Part shown: one piece after another, positions 14,526 through 22,999 of the stretch | Layout of the letters: each line of letters opens with the position of its first letter | Numbering within the stretch: the first letter of the stretch is position 1 | Origin: Halobacillus mangrovi | GTDB taxonomy: Bacteria; Bacillota; Bacilli; Bacillales; Halobacillaceae | NCBI RefSeq assembly: GCF_002097535.1 | Contig: NZ_CP020772.1 | Span: 3,512,501-3,576,500, forward strand | Direction of reading: 5' to 3' | Length of the DNA stretch: 64,000 nucleotides | Position numbers and translations under genes: made by a program | The notes under the pieces: model-generated | Told to the model about the DNA's origin: nothing | The model's database searches: none | The model's input: the letters and a program-made list of their open reading frames with translations, nothing else

Positions 14526-15991
14526 TCCTCCCTCACTCCGTCGTCAATAAGATTAAGTAAAGCACTTGTGTCTACTTCGCTCTCAAACATTTCAGCCAGC
14601 TGATCGTAAGGATCCTTTTTTGATAAACGAGCAGTAGGTATAGGAATGTCTTTTTTGACTCTTAATCGATTGAGCCATGCTGTTCGGAATTGTTCATTGT
14701 GAAAGACATGATGGAGGTGAGTACCAATAATCCTCCCTTCATCAAGGACAGTTCCTTCCTCTCCATTATTAAGAGAGAACAAAGGGATAAGATTTTCCTT
14801 CCCCCTCTTCATGTCACCAAGATGAATTTCATAGCCTTCTACTTTACTAGACGGGAAGCCGCTCTTTGAATGAACAACACCTTTGATTCGATAAGTCTTC
14901 TTTACCTTTTGAAAAATAGTTGTGATCGGAAATATACCCATTCCGCTAATCACTTTATCTCCTTCAATCAATTGTTCGGTAAGCACCTGATAGCCCCCAC
15001 AAACTCCTGCAATCGTTCCGCCTTTTCGAATATAAGTAAGCAGCTTTTCTTCAATTCCGCGATTCCTTATTTCCTCTAAATCTTCTATCGTACTTCTCGT
15101 ACCAGGCAGGATCACAGCATCTGGTGCACCTAATTCTTCTTTTCGATATACATATCGGATGCTTACATCTTCCTCCTGATAAAACGGATCGACATCTGTA
15201 AAGTTTGATAGATACGGAAATACAACCACAGCAATGTCTAAGGCGTTGGCTGCTGAAGAAACTTTGTCTGCCCTGATGGACAACGAATCCTCCGCCTCAA
15301 TTTCATGAGCCGTATAGGGTAAAACACCAAGCACGGGGATTCCTGTGTACTTTTCCAGCCAATCGACTCCATCGATAAACAACTCGGGGTCGCCACGGAA
15401 TTTATTAATAAGAATCCCTTTTACTCTCTTTCGATGAAAATCCGGCAAGAGCTCCAGGGTCCCAACAATCGATGCGAATACGCCGCCTCGATCGATATCC
15501 GCAACGAGTAGGACAGGCACATCTGCAATATCTGCGACCGCCATGTTCACAAGCTCCCTGTCATTCAAGTTCACTTCAACCGGACTCCCTGCTCCTTCGA
15601 TGATCGTAAAGTCAAACTGTTTTTCTAATAAGGCAAGACTTTCTGCAATGGCTTGTTTTCCTGTCTCATAGAAATGCGTCCGGTATCCACTCCCGGAGAA
15701 CGCCTCAATTGATTTCCCCAGGCAGATGACTTCTGATGTCTGATCATTTTTCGGCTTTAACAGAATGGGATTCATTTCCGGAACAGCAATCGTTTTACAC
15801 GCTTCCGCCTGGACCCCCTGCGCCCGTCCGATTTCTGTTCCAAATTCTGTCACATACGAGTTGTTAGACATGTTTTGTGACTTGAAGGGGGCCACACAAT
15901 ATCCTTTATTAGTAAGCCAACGGCAAATGGCAGTGACCACTAAACTTTTCCCGACGTTCGATGCCGTTCCCTGGATCATGATTCCTTTCAT
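14522..15991 (-). CDS. cobQ: Cobyric acid synthase, glutamine-hydrolysing
   Basis: 489 residues. The N-terminal ATPase domain is of the dethiobiotin-synthetase type (IMIQGTASNVGKSLVVTAIC; LKPKNDQTSEVICLGK; IIEGAGSPVEVNL). The C-terminal triad glutamine amidotransferase has GGTIAGVCGGYQVL (nucleophile Cys) and GTHLHHVFHN (His). It amidates the four peripheral carboxylates of adenosylcobyrinic acid a,c-diamide. It also lets cobyric acid made by CbiZ or imported be used. It overlaps cobU and cobS by 4 nt each. Confidence 0.95.
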   Translation of the reverse strand: MKGIMIQGTASNVGKSLVVTAICRWLTNKGYCVAPFKSQNMSNNSYVTEFGTEIGRAQGVQAEACKTIAVPEMNPILLKPKNDQTSEVICLGKSIEAFSGSGYRTHFYETGKQAIAESLALLEKQFDFTIIEGAGSPVEVNLNDRELVNMAVADIADVPVLLVADIDRGGVFASIVGTLELLPDFHRKRVKGILINKFRGDPELFIDGVDWLEKYTGIPVLGVLPYTAHEIEAEDSLSIRADKVSSAANALDIAVVVFPYLSNFTDVDPFYQEEDVSIRYVYRKEELGAPDAVILPGTRSTIEDLEEIRNRGIEEKLLTYIRKGGTIAGVCGGYQVLTEQLIEGDKVISGMGIFPITTIFQKVKKTYRIKGVVHSKSGFPSSKVEGYEIHLGDMKRGKENLIPLFSLNNGEEGTVLDEGRIIGTHLHHVFHNEQFRTAWLNRLRVKKDIPIPTARLSKKDPYDQLAEMFESEVDTSALLNLIDDGVREE

Positions 15992-16524
15992 AGAATTCTT
16001 CCTTTCTTTACTTGCGGATAGCCAAACTCCATTTTCACGACACGATCGGCTTTTTTTACGAGTTGCTGATGAAGCTTGCCCATCAACTTCAGGTACTCCT
16101 TTATCACTGCTTCATAACCCATAGCATCCGAAAACAGATCATTTGATACTAAAATGAGATGTGCGGCGCTCTGCATCATTTCCTCGACCTCTGTAACCAT
16201 TCGGTTAATGAGTTCATCAATAGTGTCTGTCTCTACTCTCTCCATCCATTCATTCGTGGCCCACGTTGTCACACAATCAAGCAGGACCGTTGTATCTTTT
16301 GGTAGTTTGATAATGGAAGGACGAGTAGGATACTCAAAGACGACCCATTGCTTCGGGGCATTCTTTCGTGCTATCTGATGCTTCAATATCCGTTCATTCA
16401 TTTCTTCATCTGTATTGACGCTCGTCGCTATGTAATAAAGAGGGTCCCTAGTTGATTGTGCAGCCAGCTTTTCAGCAAATGTACTTTTTCCACTACGTAC
16501 TCCACCGATGATTAAGGTGAACAT
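15988..16524 (-). CDS. cobU: CobU-like adenosylcobinamide kinase/guanylyltransferase, divergent
   Basis: 178 residues from ATG 16524 (GGAGG five nt upstream; the ORF extends to 16536). The Walker A is IIGGVRSGKSTFAEKLA, with a His-Gln segment (RILKHQIARKNAPKQW) where canonical CobU has its guanylylated His, and LLDCVTTWATNEW. The usual NEVGxGIVP motif is replaced by VSNDLFSDAMGYEAVIKEY. It therefore looks complementary to the short CobU-like protein at 12803-13201, which keeps the GIVP motif but lacks the His region. It probably supplies at least the kinase step. Confidence 0.8.
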   Translation of the reverse strand: MFTLIIGGVRSGKSTFAEKLAAQSTRDPLYYIATSVNTDEEMNERILKHQIARKNAPKQWVVFEYPTRPSIIKLPKDTTVLLDCVTTWATNEWMERVETDTIDELINRMVTEVEEMMQSAAHLILVSNDLFSDAMGYEAVIKEYLKLMGKLHQQLVKKADRVVKMEFGYPQVKKGRIL

Positions 16525-17597
16525 AGAAACCTCCACCTTTGAAGCGCGGATAAGAGTCGTTCGTTTTCTTCTCTCCGTTTAATCGCTACCCGCACAAACC
16601 TTCCTTCTAGAGATAAAAAATTGTAGGTATGCCTTACGATCACACCTCGCCTAAGCAAAAATCCAATCATTGCTTTTGTATCTTCATGAAAGGGATCTTT
16701 CATTAAAAAGTAATTCGTTTGTGTCGTAATAGGCCGATACCCCAGTTCTTTAAGCTTGGTAAATAAGGAACGCTTCTCAACAGAAATCGCTTCTGCGGTC
16801 TGCTGTTGGAAACGAGATTTACCTAAACAATAAAGTCCCGCCTCTTCTGCAAAAGAATTGACACTCCAGGTCGGTTGGTACATTTTCATCCGCTTAATTA
16901 GAGAAGGCTCACCCACCGCATACCCGAGACGCAGTCCAGGAATTGCAAACATTTTTGTCAGGGAACGAAGGAGAATAACATTTGAATTCTCAATAACATG
17001 TGGAGAATAAAATGGAACGTCGGCCACGAAATCGTAAAACGCCTCATCAATTACAACCACTACTTCTTTTTCTTTACATTGACGGATGAGATCCTGTAAG
17101 ATATGCGGTTTGTATACGGCGCCTGTCGGGTTATTCGGATGACAAAGAAAAAGAACGTCAATCAAATCGAGAAATGGCCTATAATTCGAAGGATTTAAAT
17201 CAAACTGATGCTCCTCCTCTAACATGATCGGATAAATCTTGCATCCATAGGCGTCACATGCCTTTTGATACTCAGAAAATGTAGGCTGTACAATACCTAC
17301 ACGCTGGCCCTGCCAAAGTTGGGCCAATAGGTAAATCATTTCGGATGCGCCGTTTCCGACTAGTACCTGGTTTTGAGTTACTTCATGTTGTTTAGCTAGT
17401 CTCTGATGCAAACGTTCACTGTCTGGATCAGGGTAATTGTGAATCTTTTCGAGGCTTTTTTCTAAATGGGACCTCAAACCATCCGGGGAACCCAATGGAT
17501 TGGTATTCACACTGAAATCAACCACAGAGGCTGGTTGCTCTGCACTCATTTCTTTATAAAGCTTAATCGGATTCGCTCCATGTGAAGGCCAGTTCAA
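16512..17597 (-). CDS. cobD: Threonine-phosphate decarboxylase, CobD type (PLP enzyme)
   Basis: 361 residues of the aminotransferase class I/II fold. The N-terminal SHGANPIKLYKE and VDFSVNTNPLGSP are typical of CobD, and the PLP lysine is in LLRSLTKMFAIPGLRLGYAV (about 210-230). It makes (R)-1-aminopropan-2-ol phosphate, the linker attached by CbiB. The start is TTG at 17597 with GGAGGG seven nt upstream, so the gene overlaps the cbiB 3' end by 35 nt. It could be mistaken for histidinol-phosphate aminotransferase, but the operon settles it. Confidence 0.88.
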   Translation of the reverse strand: MNWPSHGANPIKLYKEMSAEQPASVVDFSVNTNPLGSPDGLRSHLEKSLEKIHNYPDPDSERLHQRLAKQHEVTQNQVLVGNGASEMIYLLAQLWQGQRVGIVQPTFSEYQKACDAYGCKIYPIMLEEEHQFDLNPSNYRPFLDLIDVLFLCHPNNPTGAVYKPHILQDLIRQCKEKEVVVVIDEAFYDFVADVPFYSPHVIENSNVILLRSLTKMFAIPGLRLGYAVGEPSLIKRMKMYQPTWSVNSFAEEAGLYCLGKSRFQQQTAEAISVEKRSLFTKLKELGYRPITTQTNYFLMKDPFHEDTKAMIGFLLRRGVIVRHTYNFLSLEGRFVRVAIKRREENERLLSALQRWRFLCSP

Positions 17598-18534
17598 TTC
17601 CCATCCCTCCTAAACAAAGTAATAAAATCCATATCCAGACCGTTTTAGATAAAAGATGATTCACCTTTTCAATATCGTACGCCATCGGTGCTCGCAAGGC
17701 GTTTCCAATCGTCGGGCGTTCTGATCTTTCACCAAAATAGTAATTGATCCCACCTAACTGTACACCAAGGACTAGAGCCGCTGCAGCTTCTCCCCAGCCA
17801 CTGTTTGGGCTTGGGTGTCGGCGGGCCTGTATGGGGAGTTCCCGAAGCAGCTTTTGTTTTTCTTTTAAAGAAATAGAGGAAACGATAATCATCACAAGTG
17901 ATGTTAACCTGCTTGGAATTAAATTGAAGAGGTCATCTAATTTGGCAGAGATGAATCCAAACTCCTCATAGCGTGCATTTTTGTAACCTACCATTGAATC
18001 GCATGTGTTTACGGCTCGATAAGCCATAGCAAGAGGGGCGCCTCCAATCAACGCAAAAAATAGTGGAGCGGTTACACCATCGCTAATGTTCTCCGCTACT
18101 GTTTCCACCGTTCCACGGGCTATCCCGGCCTCTTCTAAATGATCGGTATCGCGCCCAACGATGTAGGATAGGTGCTTTCTAGCACTCGGAAAGTCTCGCT
18201 CCTTTAATGGACGATAAACATCCATTGAAGCTTGACGAAGTCCTTTTTCAGCGATGGTCGTCCAAATCAGTACAGCTTCTAAACCAATCGCTACATAGTA
18301 ATTCCAAGCGGAGAGCAGCTCAACTAGTCCAAAACTGATGAAAAAACTGAGACCAATGACGAGTACCCCCATCAACCCCCCTTTGATTTTTCTGCCTCTG
18401 CCTTGATTCCAAGCTTTTTCACAAACAGATATCAGCTTGCCCATCCCTATCACTGGATGAGGCATTCCTTTTGGATCCCCAAATAACCAGTCTAGTCCGT
18501 ACGCTACCGTAATTGCGATCAGATGAGACACCAT
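17563..18534 (-). CDS. cbiB: Adenosylcobinamide-phosphate synthase
   Basis: 323-residue integral membrane protein. Family motifs are GLDWLFGDPKGMPHPVIGMG (about 12-31), YIVGRDTDHLEEAGIARGTV, ETVAENISDGVTAPLFFALI, YRAVNTCDSMVGYKNARYEE and ARRHPSPNSGWGEAAAALVL. It attaches aminopropanol (phosphate) to adenosylcobyric acid. Substrate comes from CobD and CobQ, encoded next to it. ATG 18534 abuts the stop of the upstream fusion gene. Confidence 0.95.
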   Translation of the reverse strand: MVSHLIAITVAYGLDWLFGDPKGMPHPVIGMGKLISVCEKAWNQGRGRKIKGGLMGVLVIGLSFFISFGLVELLSAWNYYVAIGLEAVLIWTTIAEKGLRQASMDVYRPLKERDFPSARKHLSYIVGRDTDHLEEAGIARGTVETVAENISDGVTAPLFFALIGGAPLAMAYRAVNTCDSMVGYKNARYEEFGFISAKLDDLFNLIPSRLTSLVMIIVSSISLKEKQKLLRELPIQARRHPSPNSGWGEAAAALVLGVQLGGINYYFGERSERPTIGNALRAPMAYDIEKVNHLLSKTVWIWILLLCLGGMGIELAFTWSESD

Positions 18535-20000
18535 CAGTTCTCACCTCTTCGTATTAAATAGCGTTCGATTGCCAACTTTGTTGTTTCAAATACCGCTTTA
18601 CCTAACTTCCTCCCTAAAGGAGAAATGGGACCTCCATATTCTAATCTCTCTCCTTCCTGAGTGCTTGCGATTAATATACTATCCGTGGATGTTCCGGTCG
18701 CGAGCGTCCCAGATATGGCATCCCGGATATTAAGCTCCATCATTGCTTTTACCTTAGCTTCTGTTACTGTGATCACCGATTGCACGTAAGCTTGCTCTGA
18801 CAATTCACCGTCTACGAAAATCCATGTGTTGATCGTGCCTGGTACAGCGTGTTGAAAATGCTGATTTGCGTGAATCACATCCACGGCATTGCTTGTACCT
18901 GCGGTCACTACGACGAGCACTCGGAATCCATCATCCTCTTTGACTTTAAAACAGACGTCTTCGACCATTGCCGCCGTCATCATTCCTACCGTTTCGCAGG
19001 TCTGAAATCCTTGTTCATCCGCATAGTTTTTCACATACATAACAGGATCCTCACAATTAAACGAATGGTCAACATGGAGGTTAATAAAATCACGATACCA
19101 CCCGAAACCTGGGTGCAATACCGCAGATGAATAACATTTCAAGGGGCGTGGACTTTTGTAATGAATTCGATCGGAGCAAATATCAAGATAACTCGGATCT
19201 ACACTCGCTTTTTCTAATCTTTCTGTAAAACTAGGAACGACATTCGTTAGTGGTTTCGAGAAATAAGGATGGGCATGCACGTTTATGCTCGACTGGTAAA
19301 CCTCAGATAACTGGGTCTCTTCTAATACTTTTTCCGGAGTATGTAACGCTCTGACGCGCCCCTCCTCTAAAAGTAGCAGGCGATCACAATAGAGGCTGGC
19401 TAGATTCAAATCATGGAAGATGGCAATGACAGTCAGACCTTCTTGAATCGATCTCTCCTTTAAACCGTCTAAAATAGTCTTTTGGTAACTGAAATCCAAA
19501 TGATTGGTCGGCTCATCGAGCAACAGAATCTGAGGCTGTTGGGCCAGTGCCTGGGCGAGGAATACCCTCTGTCGCTCCCCACCGCTTAAAGAAAGCAGCG
19601 ATTTATGACGAAACCTCTTAACTCCCGTTTGTTCCATCACCTCATCCACAATCTTGTAATCCTCGTCCGTCCACTGCTTAATAATCCCTTTTTGATACGG
19701 ATAACGTCCCATTAAAACTGTCTGCTCAACCGGGAAAGAGAAAGAGAGTGTGTGATGTTGAGGAAGGACAGCCATCTCCTTCGCTCTTTGCTTTGGAGTT
19801 AAATCTACAGCCGGACGCCCTTCAATCCTTATTTCTCCTTTTATATTAGATAAAGTTTGATTTAGGGCTTTTAAGAGAGTTGTCTTCCCACTGCCGTTAG
19901 GGCCAAGAATTCCAAACATTTCTCCTTTTTGAACAGTGAAAGAAACATCTTTTAAAACATCCGTCTCATACCCGGCGTATAGCTGATTGACCTCAATCAT
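18534..20000 (-). CDS. ABC transporter ATPase fused to adenosylcobinamide amidohydrolase (BtuD-CbiZ)
   Basis: 488 residues in two parts. Residues 1 to about 250 form a FecE/BtuD-type ATPase: Walker A GILGPNGSGKTTLLKALNQT, Q-loop AVLPQHHTLSF, signature LSLSGGERQRVFLAQALAQQ, Walker B ILLLDEPTNHLDF and the switch His in AIFHDLNLAS. The C-terminal part (about 260-488) is CbiZ, with CYSSAVLHPGFGWYRDFINL, VGMMTAAMVEDVCF, VVVTAGTSNAVDV and GTLATGTSTDSILIAS. CbiZ hydrolyses the amide of adenosyl(pseudo)cobinamide to cobyric acid, allowing remodelling. The fusion couples import energy and trimming in one polypeptide. It overlaps btuC by 4 nt. Confidence 0.93.
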   Translation of the reverse strand: MIEVNQLYAGYETDVLKDVSFTVQKGEMFGILGPNGSGKTTLLKALNQTLSNIKGEIRIEGRPAVDLTPKQRAKEMAVLPQHHTLSFSFPVEQTVLMGRYPYQKGIIKQWTDEDYKIVDEVMEQTGVKRFRHKSLLSLSGGERQRVFLAQALAQQPQILLLDEPTNHLDFSYQKTILDGLKERSIQEGLTVIAIFHDLNLASLYCDRLLLLEEGRVRALHTPEKVLEETQLSEVYQSSINVHAHPYFSKPLTNVVPSFTERLEKASVDPSYLDICSDRIHYKSPRPLKCYSSAVLHPGFGWYRDFINLHVDHSFNCEDPVMYVKNYADEQGFQTCETVGMMTAAMVEDVCFKVKEDDGFRVLVVVTAGTSNAVDVIHANQHFQHAVPGTINTWIFVDGELSEQAYVQSVITVTEAKVKAMMELNIRDAISGTLATGTSTDSILIASTQEGERLEYGGPISPLGRKLGKAVFETTKLAIERYLIRRGEN

Positions 20001-21067
20001 GCGGATCGTCCTCCTCTTCGTCTTCTCACTAAAATAAGAGCAAACATAGGGGCTCCAATTAAGGCTGTGACTACTCCGATCGGCAACTCTGATGGAGAAA
20101 CAATTGTACGAGCAAACAGATCGGCTAAAATCAAAAACGCACTGCCGTTTACAACACAGAGCGGAATTAAATGGCGGTGGTCACTGCCGAAAAGCTTTCT
20201 ACAAATATGTGGAATAACAAGTCCGACAAATCCGATGGTCCCAGAAACAGCGACTGAGGCACCTGTCAAAATCGATGCCGCAATTAAAACGATATACTTC
20301 TGACGCTCTACATGGACACCTAACTGCTTCGCGCGCTCTTCTCCAAAAGTCATCGCATTCAATTCCTGCCCCGAAACCAGCAAGAGAAGAATCCCCATTA
20401 TAAAAAAAGGGAGCATCAAATAAACATAGTCCCAGCCACGCATTCCTACACTGCCTAACAGCCAGTTCACAATTTGTCTAAGCTCTTCTCCTGTCAATGC
20501 AATCATTAACGAGATCAGTGATCCCAAGAAAGAACTGAAGATGATTCCTGTTAAGATAATCGTCATCATCGACATGGAACGATCGACCAATCTAGTAAAG
20601 CCAACAACAAGAAATATCGTTGTAATAGCTGCTATGATACTAACAACTGGTAAGGTAAATCCCCCTGCAAAGGGTAGAGTGATTCCTAAAAAAAGCACCG
20701 CAACTGCTCCGACAGAAGCACCCGAAGAAACTCCTAACGTATAAGGATCGGCCAGCGGGTTTTTCAAAAGGCCTTGAAATGCGGCCCCCGCTATGGCCAA
20801 CGCCCCCCCGACGAGCGCAGCCAAAATCACTCTAGGCAGGCGGATATTCAGGATGATCGCCTTCTGCATTTCATCGATACCTTCTGTCATATGTAGAAAA
20901 GGAAGCAATTGCTCGCCTATAATACGAGCAATCACATCAAAAGAAATAGCTACGCTTCCTATTGATGTTCCTAAAAAGATACAAAACACTAAAAATAACA
21001 AGCTAGCACTATATTGAAATGGTTTATTCACTGAAAACTTCTGGATATATTGCTTTACCAAGTTCAT
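19997..21067 (-). CDS. btuC: Cobalamin/cobamide ABC transporter permease (FecCD family)
   Basis: 356 residues with about ten membrane helices. The FecCD family motifs are RLPRVILAALVGGALAIAGA, FQGLLKNPLADPYTLGVSSG and, near the C-terminus, GTIGFVGLVIPHICRKLFG. It forms the membrane channel for corrinoid uptake with the ATPase domain encoded next and the lipoprotein encoded before. ATG 21067 lies within the end of btuF (44-nt overlap), with AGGGG upstream. Confidence 0.93.
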   Translation of the reverse strand: MNLVKQYIQKFSVNKPFQYSASLLFLVFCIFLGTSIGSVAISFDVIARIIGEQLLPFLHMTEGIDEMQKAIILNIRLPRVILAALVGGALAIAGAAFQGLLKNPLADPYTLGVSSGASVGAVAVLFLGITLPFAGGFTLPVVSIIAAITTIFLVVGFTRLVDRSMSMMTIILTGIIFSSFLGSLISLMIALTGEELRQIVNWLLGSVGMRGWDYVYLMLPFFIMGILLLLVSGQELNAMTFGEERAKQLGVHVERQKYIVLIAASILTGASVAVSGTIGFVGLVIPHICRKLFGSDHRHLIPLCVVNGSAFLILADLFARTIVSPSELPIGVVTALIGAPMFALILVRRRRGGRSA

Positions 21068-22022
21068 TTACCCCTTCAACTAAGCGAGGTCCGGGACGTG
21101 TGACAAGATCCGAATGGACATCATAAACCTGTTCCTTTTCAATCGCGGGCACAGAACCCCAACCTTCACGAGACAGCACTTTTTCTTTCGGATTCTCTGT
21201 ATAATAGCCATACGTAGTTATGATAACTTCTGGCTGTAACTCTACAATCGCCTCGTTATTCATTTTGAACCAGCCCTCCTGGTCACCAACCACGTTATTC
21301 GCGTTGATGGCTTGAAGCATTTCGTTTAAAAACGTTCCCTTTCCTCCACTATAGATTTCAGGAGCAGGCGATACTTCGATAAAAACGTCTTTCTTGTCTT
21401 CTTCAGCTATTCCACTGGCTTTCTCTTTGATCGCTTCTAAATCTTCTTTCATGCCAGTTACAATTTTTTCTGCTTTCTCAGAAGCTCCCGTAACCTTACC
21501 AATCGTTTGAATGCTCTCATACACTGCTTCAAAAGACGTAGCTTCCTGAACAACAAACACCTTTATTCCAGCATCACGAATCTGCTCTAAGGCTTGTTCA
21601 GAATTGTGCGCTCCTGATGCATGAGCAAGCACTAAATCAGGCTCTAAGGAAAGGATCTTCTCTACATTTAGATCCTGTCCGCCAATCTTCTCTTTTTGAG
21701 TAGCTTCCTCAGGATAATTTGCATAATCACTTACACCTACAATCTCTTCAGATAGGCCTAGTGTAAAAAGAATCTCCCCATTACTCGGGATTGTGCTAAT
21801 GATCTTCTCAGGTTCTTTTTCAAAAGTCACCTCTTGATCTAACGCATCGGTTGCAGTAAATGGATAAGACGTACCTGTTTGTTCTCCACTATTTGCTTGT
21901 TCTGTCTGGCCTTGGGAATCTTCACTTGTAGATCCAGCTCCCTCATCCCCCCCAGAAGTACAGCCAGTTAATAAGCCGATAACAAGAAATAAGGATAATA
22001 AATTTTTCCAAAGATGGTTCAT
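21024..22022 (-). CDS. btuF: Corrinoid-binding lipoprotein (BtuF-like)
   Basis: 332 residues from ATG 22022 (AGGAGGG about 8 nt upstream; the ORF opens earlier at 22055 inside the leader). It has a lipoprotein signal peptide ending LVIGLLTGCTSGG, a low-complexity acidic linker, then a helical-backbone metal-receptor domain: TATDALDQEVTFEKEPEKII, EEIVGVSDYANYPEE, EKILSLEPDLVLAHASG, and EAIVELQPEVIITTYGYY. It is the first gene of the operon, directly after the cobalamin riboswitch, so corrinoid rather than haem or siderophore specificity is likely. Confidence 0.92.
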   Translation of the reverse strand: MNHLWKNLLSLFLVIGLLTGCTSGGDEGAGSTSEDSQGQTEQANSGEQTGTSYPFTATDALDQEVTFEKEPEKIISTIPSNGEILFTLGLSEEIVGVSDYANYPEEATQKEKIGGQDLNVEKILSLEPDLVLAHASGAHNSEQALEQIRDAGIKVFVVQEATSFEAVYESIQTIGKVTGASEKAEKIVTGMKEDLEAIKEKASGIAEEDKKDVFIEVSPAPEIYSGGKGTFLNEMLQAINANNVVGDQEGWFKMNNEAIVELQPEVIITTYGYYTENPKEKVLSREGWGSVPAIEKEQVYDVHSDLVTRPGPRLVEGVNELGKAIYPEVFSE

Positions 22023-22053
22023 TCGTAAACCCTCCTTTTGTTTTTGAACACAC

Positions 22054-22085
22054 AAAAAAACACATCTTTAGATAAAAAGATGTGT
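22054..22085 (-). terminator. Terminator of the cobalamin riboswitch expression platform
   Basis: On the minus strand ACACATCTTT pairs with AAAGATGTGT around a short AT loop, followed by TTTTTT. It lies about 85 nt downstream of the aptamer and 30 nt before btuF, where B12-bound aptamer would favour premature termination. Confidence 0.75.
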
Positions 22086-22170
22086 ACCATCATGAGACCA
22101 CTATGTATAAAAAGGACTCCTGATCTTCCCGACACACCTCCCTATCCGCGTAGGTTACATTGGTGTAAAA

Positions 22171-22332
22171 AGCAGGTAGGTCTCCTGACTTCAGATCTTC
22201 GCTTCCTTGCTCCTTCCCATGCGTACTAAGCACAGTGGACCGGCAAAGTTACTCCCTGTCACAGTGGCGGGACCGTGTTGGATTTGCACCAACTTCCCTT
22301 TTAAGCCATTGAAATAATTCAATCGCGCCTAC
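22171..22332 (-). promoter_or_regulatory. Cobalamin riboswitch
   Basis: Read on the minus strand it contains the B12-box core GAAGTCAGGAGACCTACC near its 3' end, GGTCCCGCCACTGTGA, AAAAGGGAAGTTGGTGCAAA and TCCAACACGG, in the order found in class I cobalamin riboswitches. The terminator at 22054-22085 is the likely switch. A weak promoter candidate with TACAAT (22357-22362, minus strand) lies just upstream. The riboswitch controls the whole 13-gene operon from btuF to cblS. Bases 22333-22502 otherwise hold only AT-rich leader and promoter sequence. Confidence 0.95.
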
Positions 22333-22502
22333 TTTTCCAATATGTAATTACTTTTCATTGTAAACGAAAGTGAATGAAATTGCTCACTTTTTCTGAAAAT
22401 TTGTCTGGAAATTTTAATTAGATTGAAGAAATTATTTATCAGTTAAGTCTCCTTATCCAGAATCCTCAGTTTCGATACTTTAGTGTTAGTGATGGTGGAT
22501 GG

Positions 22503-22597
22503 GAGATCGACCCGCTTTCCGTGGGCATGCGCTGCGCCTCCTCATGCTAAGTCTTCCAGGGTCTCACCTAGCATGTTCATCCCACAGTAGTGTCTCC
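22503..22597. repeat. Imperfect palindromic intergenic repeat (REP-like)
   Basis: Nested inverted arms: GTGGG (22521) with CCCAC (22581), CATGCTA (22543) with TAGCATG (22569), and GGAGA/TCTCC at the edges. The phrases CCGCTTTCCGTGGGC and TTCATCCCACAG resemble a palindromic repeat dispersed in intergenic regions of many Bacillaceae (recalled, not searched). GC content is higher than in the flanks. An ORF reading through it is not credible. Confidence 0.5.
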
Positions 22598-22725
22598 GTT
22601 TTTCCTCCACACTACGATATAAAGTCACTCGATCTCTTGACTCCCAAAGTAATGAAGATATTGGTAATATCAGACAAGAAATCGCGCACACTAAAAGAGA
22701 TAACTAAATAGAAGGAGGAACGATC

Positions 22726-22902
22726 GTGGATAAAAGTGACTCTCTTGCTTACACAACGATTGCTATGAACGAACTCGGCTACAGCCGCCGGGAGATTGAA
22801 AGCATTACGAATAAAATGCTCGAAATCCTTGAAAAGCTCCCTGAACAAGAAGCAGAAAATCAAGCGGATGAAATCTTATACGATTCCTCTGAACCATCTT
22901 AA
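22726..22902 (+). CDS. Small protein of unknown function (58 aa)
   Basis: GTG start at 22726 with a strong GAAGGAGGA about 7 nt upstream and a TAA at 22900. The product begins VDKSDSLAYTTIAMNELGYS and continues with a charged amphipathic helix (REIESITNKMLEILEKLPEQ) and an acidic tail. It is soluble, with no known motif. Codon use looks like that of the neighbours. It precedes the aldolase gene on the same strand by 97 nt and could be co-transcribed with it. Confidence 0.65.
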   Translation: MDKSDSLAYTTIAMNELGYSRREIESITNKMLEILEKLPEQEAENQADEILYDSSEPS

Positions 22903-22937
22903 CCTATGGATATTTCTTTCCAGGAAACACGATTCGT

Positions 22938-22963
22938 GTTACAAATAGTGGGTGAATGGGAAG
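22938..22963 (+). promoter_or_regulatory. Weak candidate sigma-B-type promoter before the aldolase gene
   Basis: GTTACA, 14 nt, GGGAAG, compared with the general-stress consensus GTTTAA-N12-15-GGGWAW. Three of the bases deviate. It lies 37 nt before the fda start. No better sigma-A promoter is evident in the gap. Confidence 0.25.
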
Positions 22964-22999
22964 AGTATAGTGGACCATAAAAAAGGAGGAGTGTGACAG

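Noticed and set aside
22499..22711. 70-codon plus-strand ORF
   Set aside because: It reads through the palindromic repeat and has no protein-like features or ribosome site.
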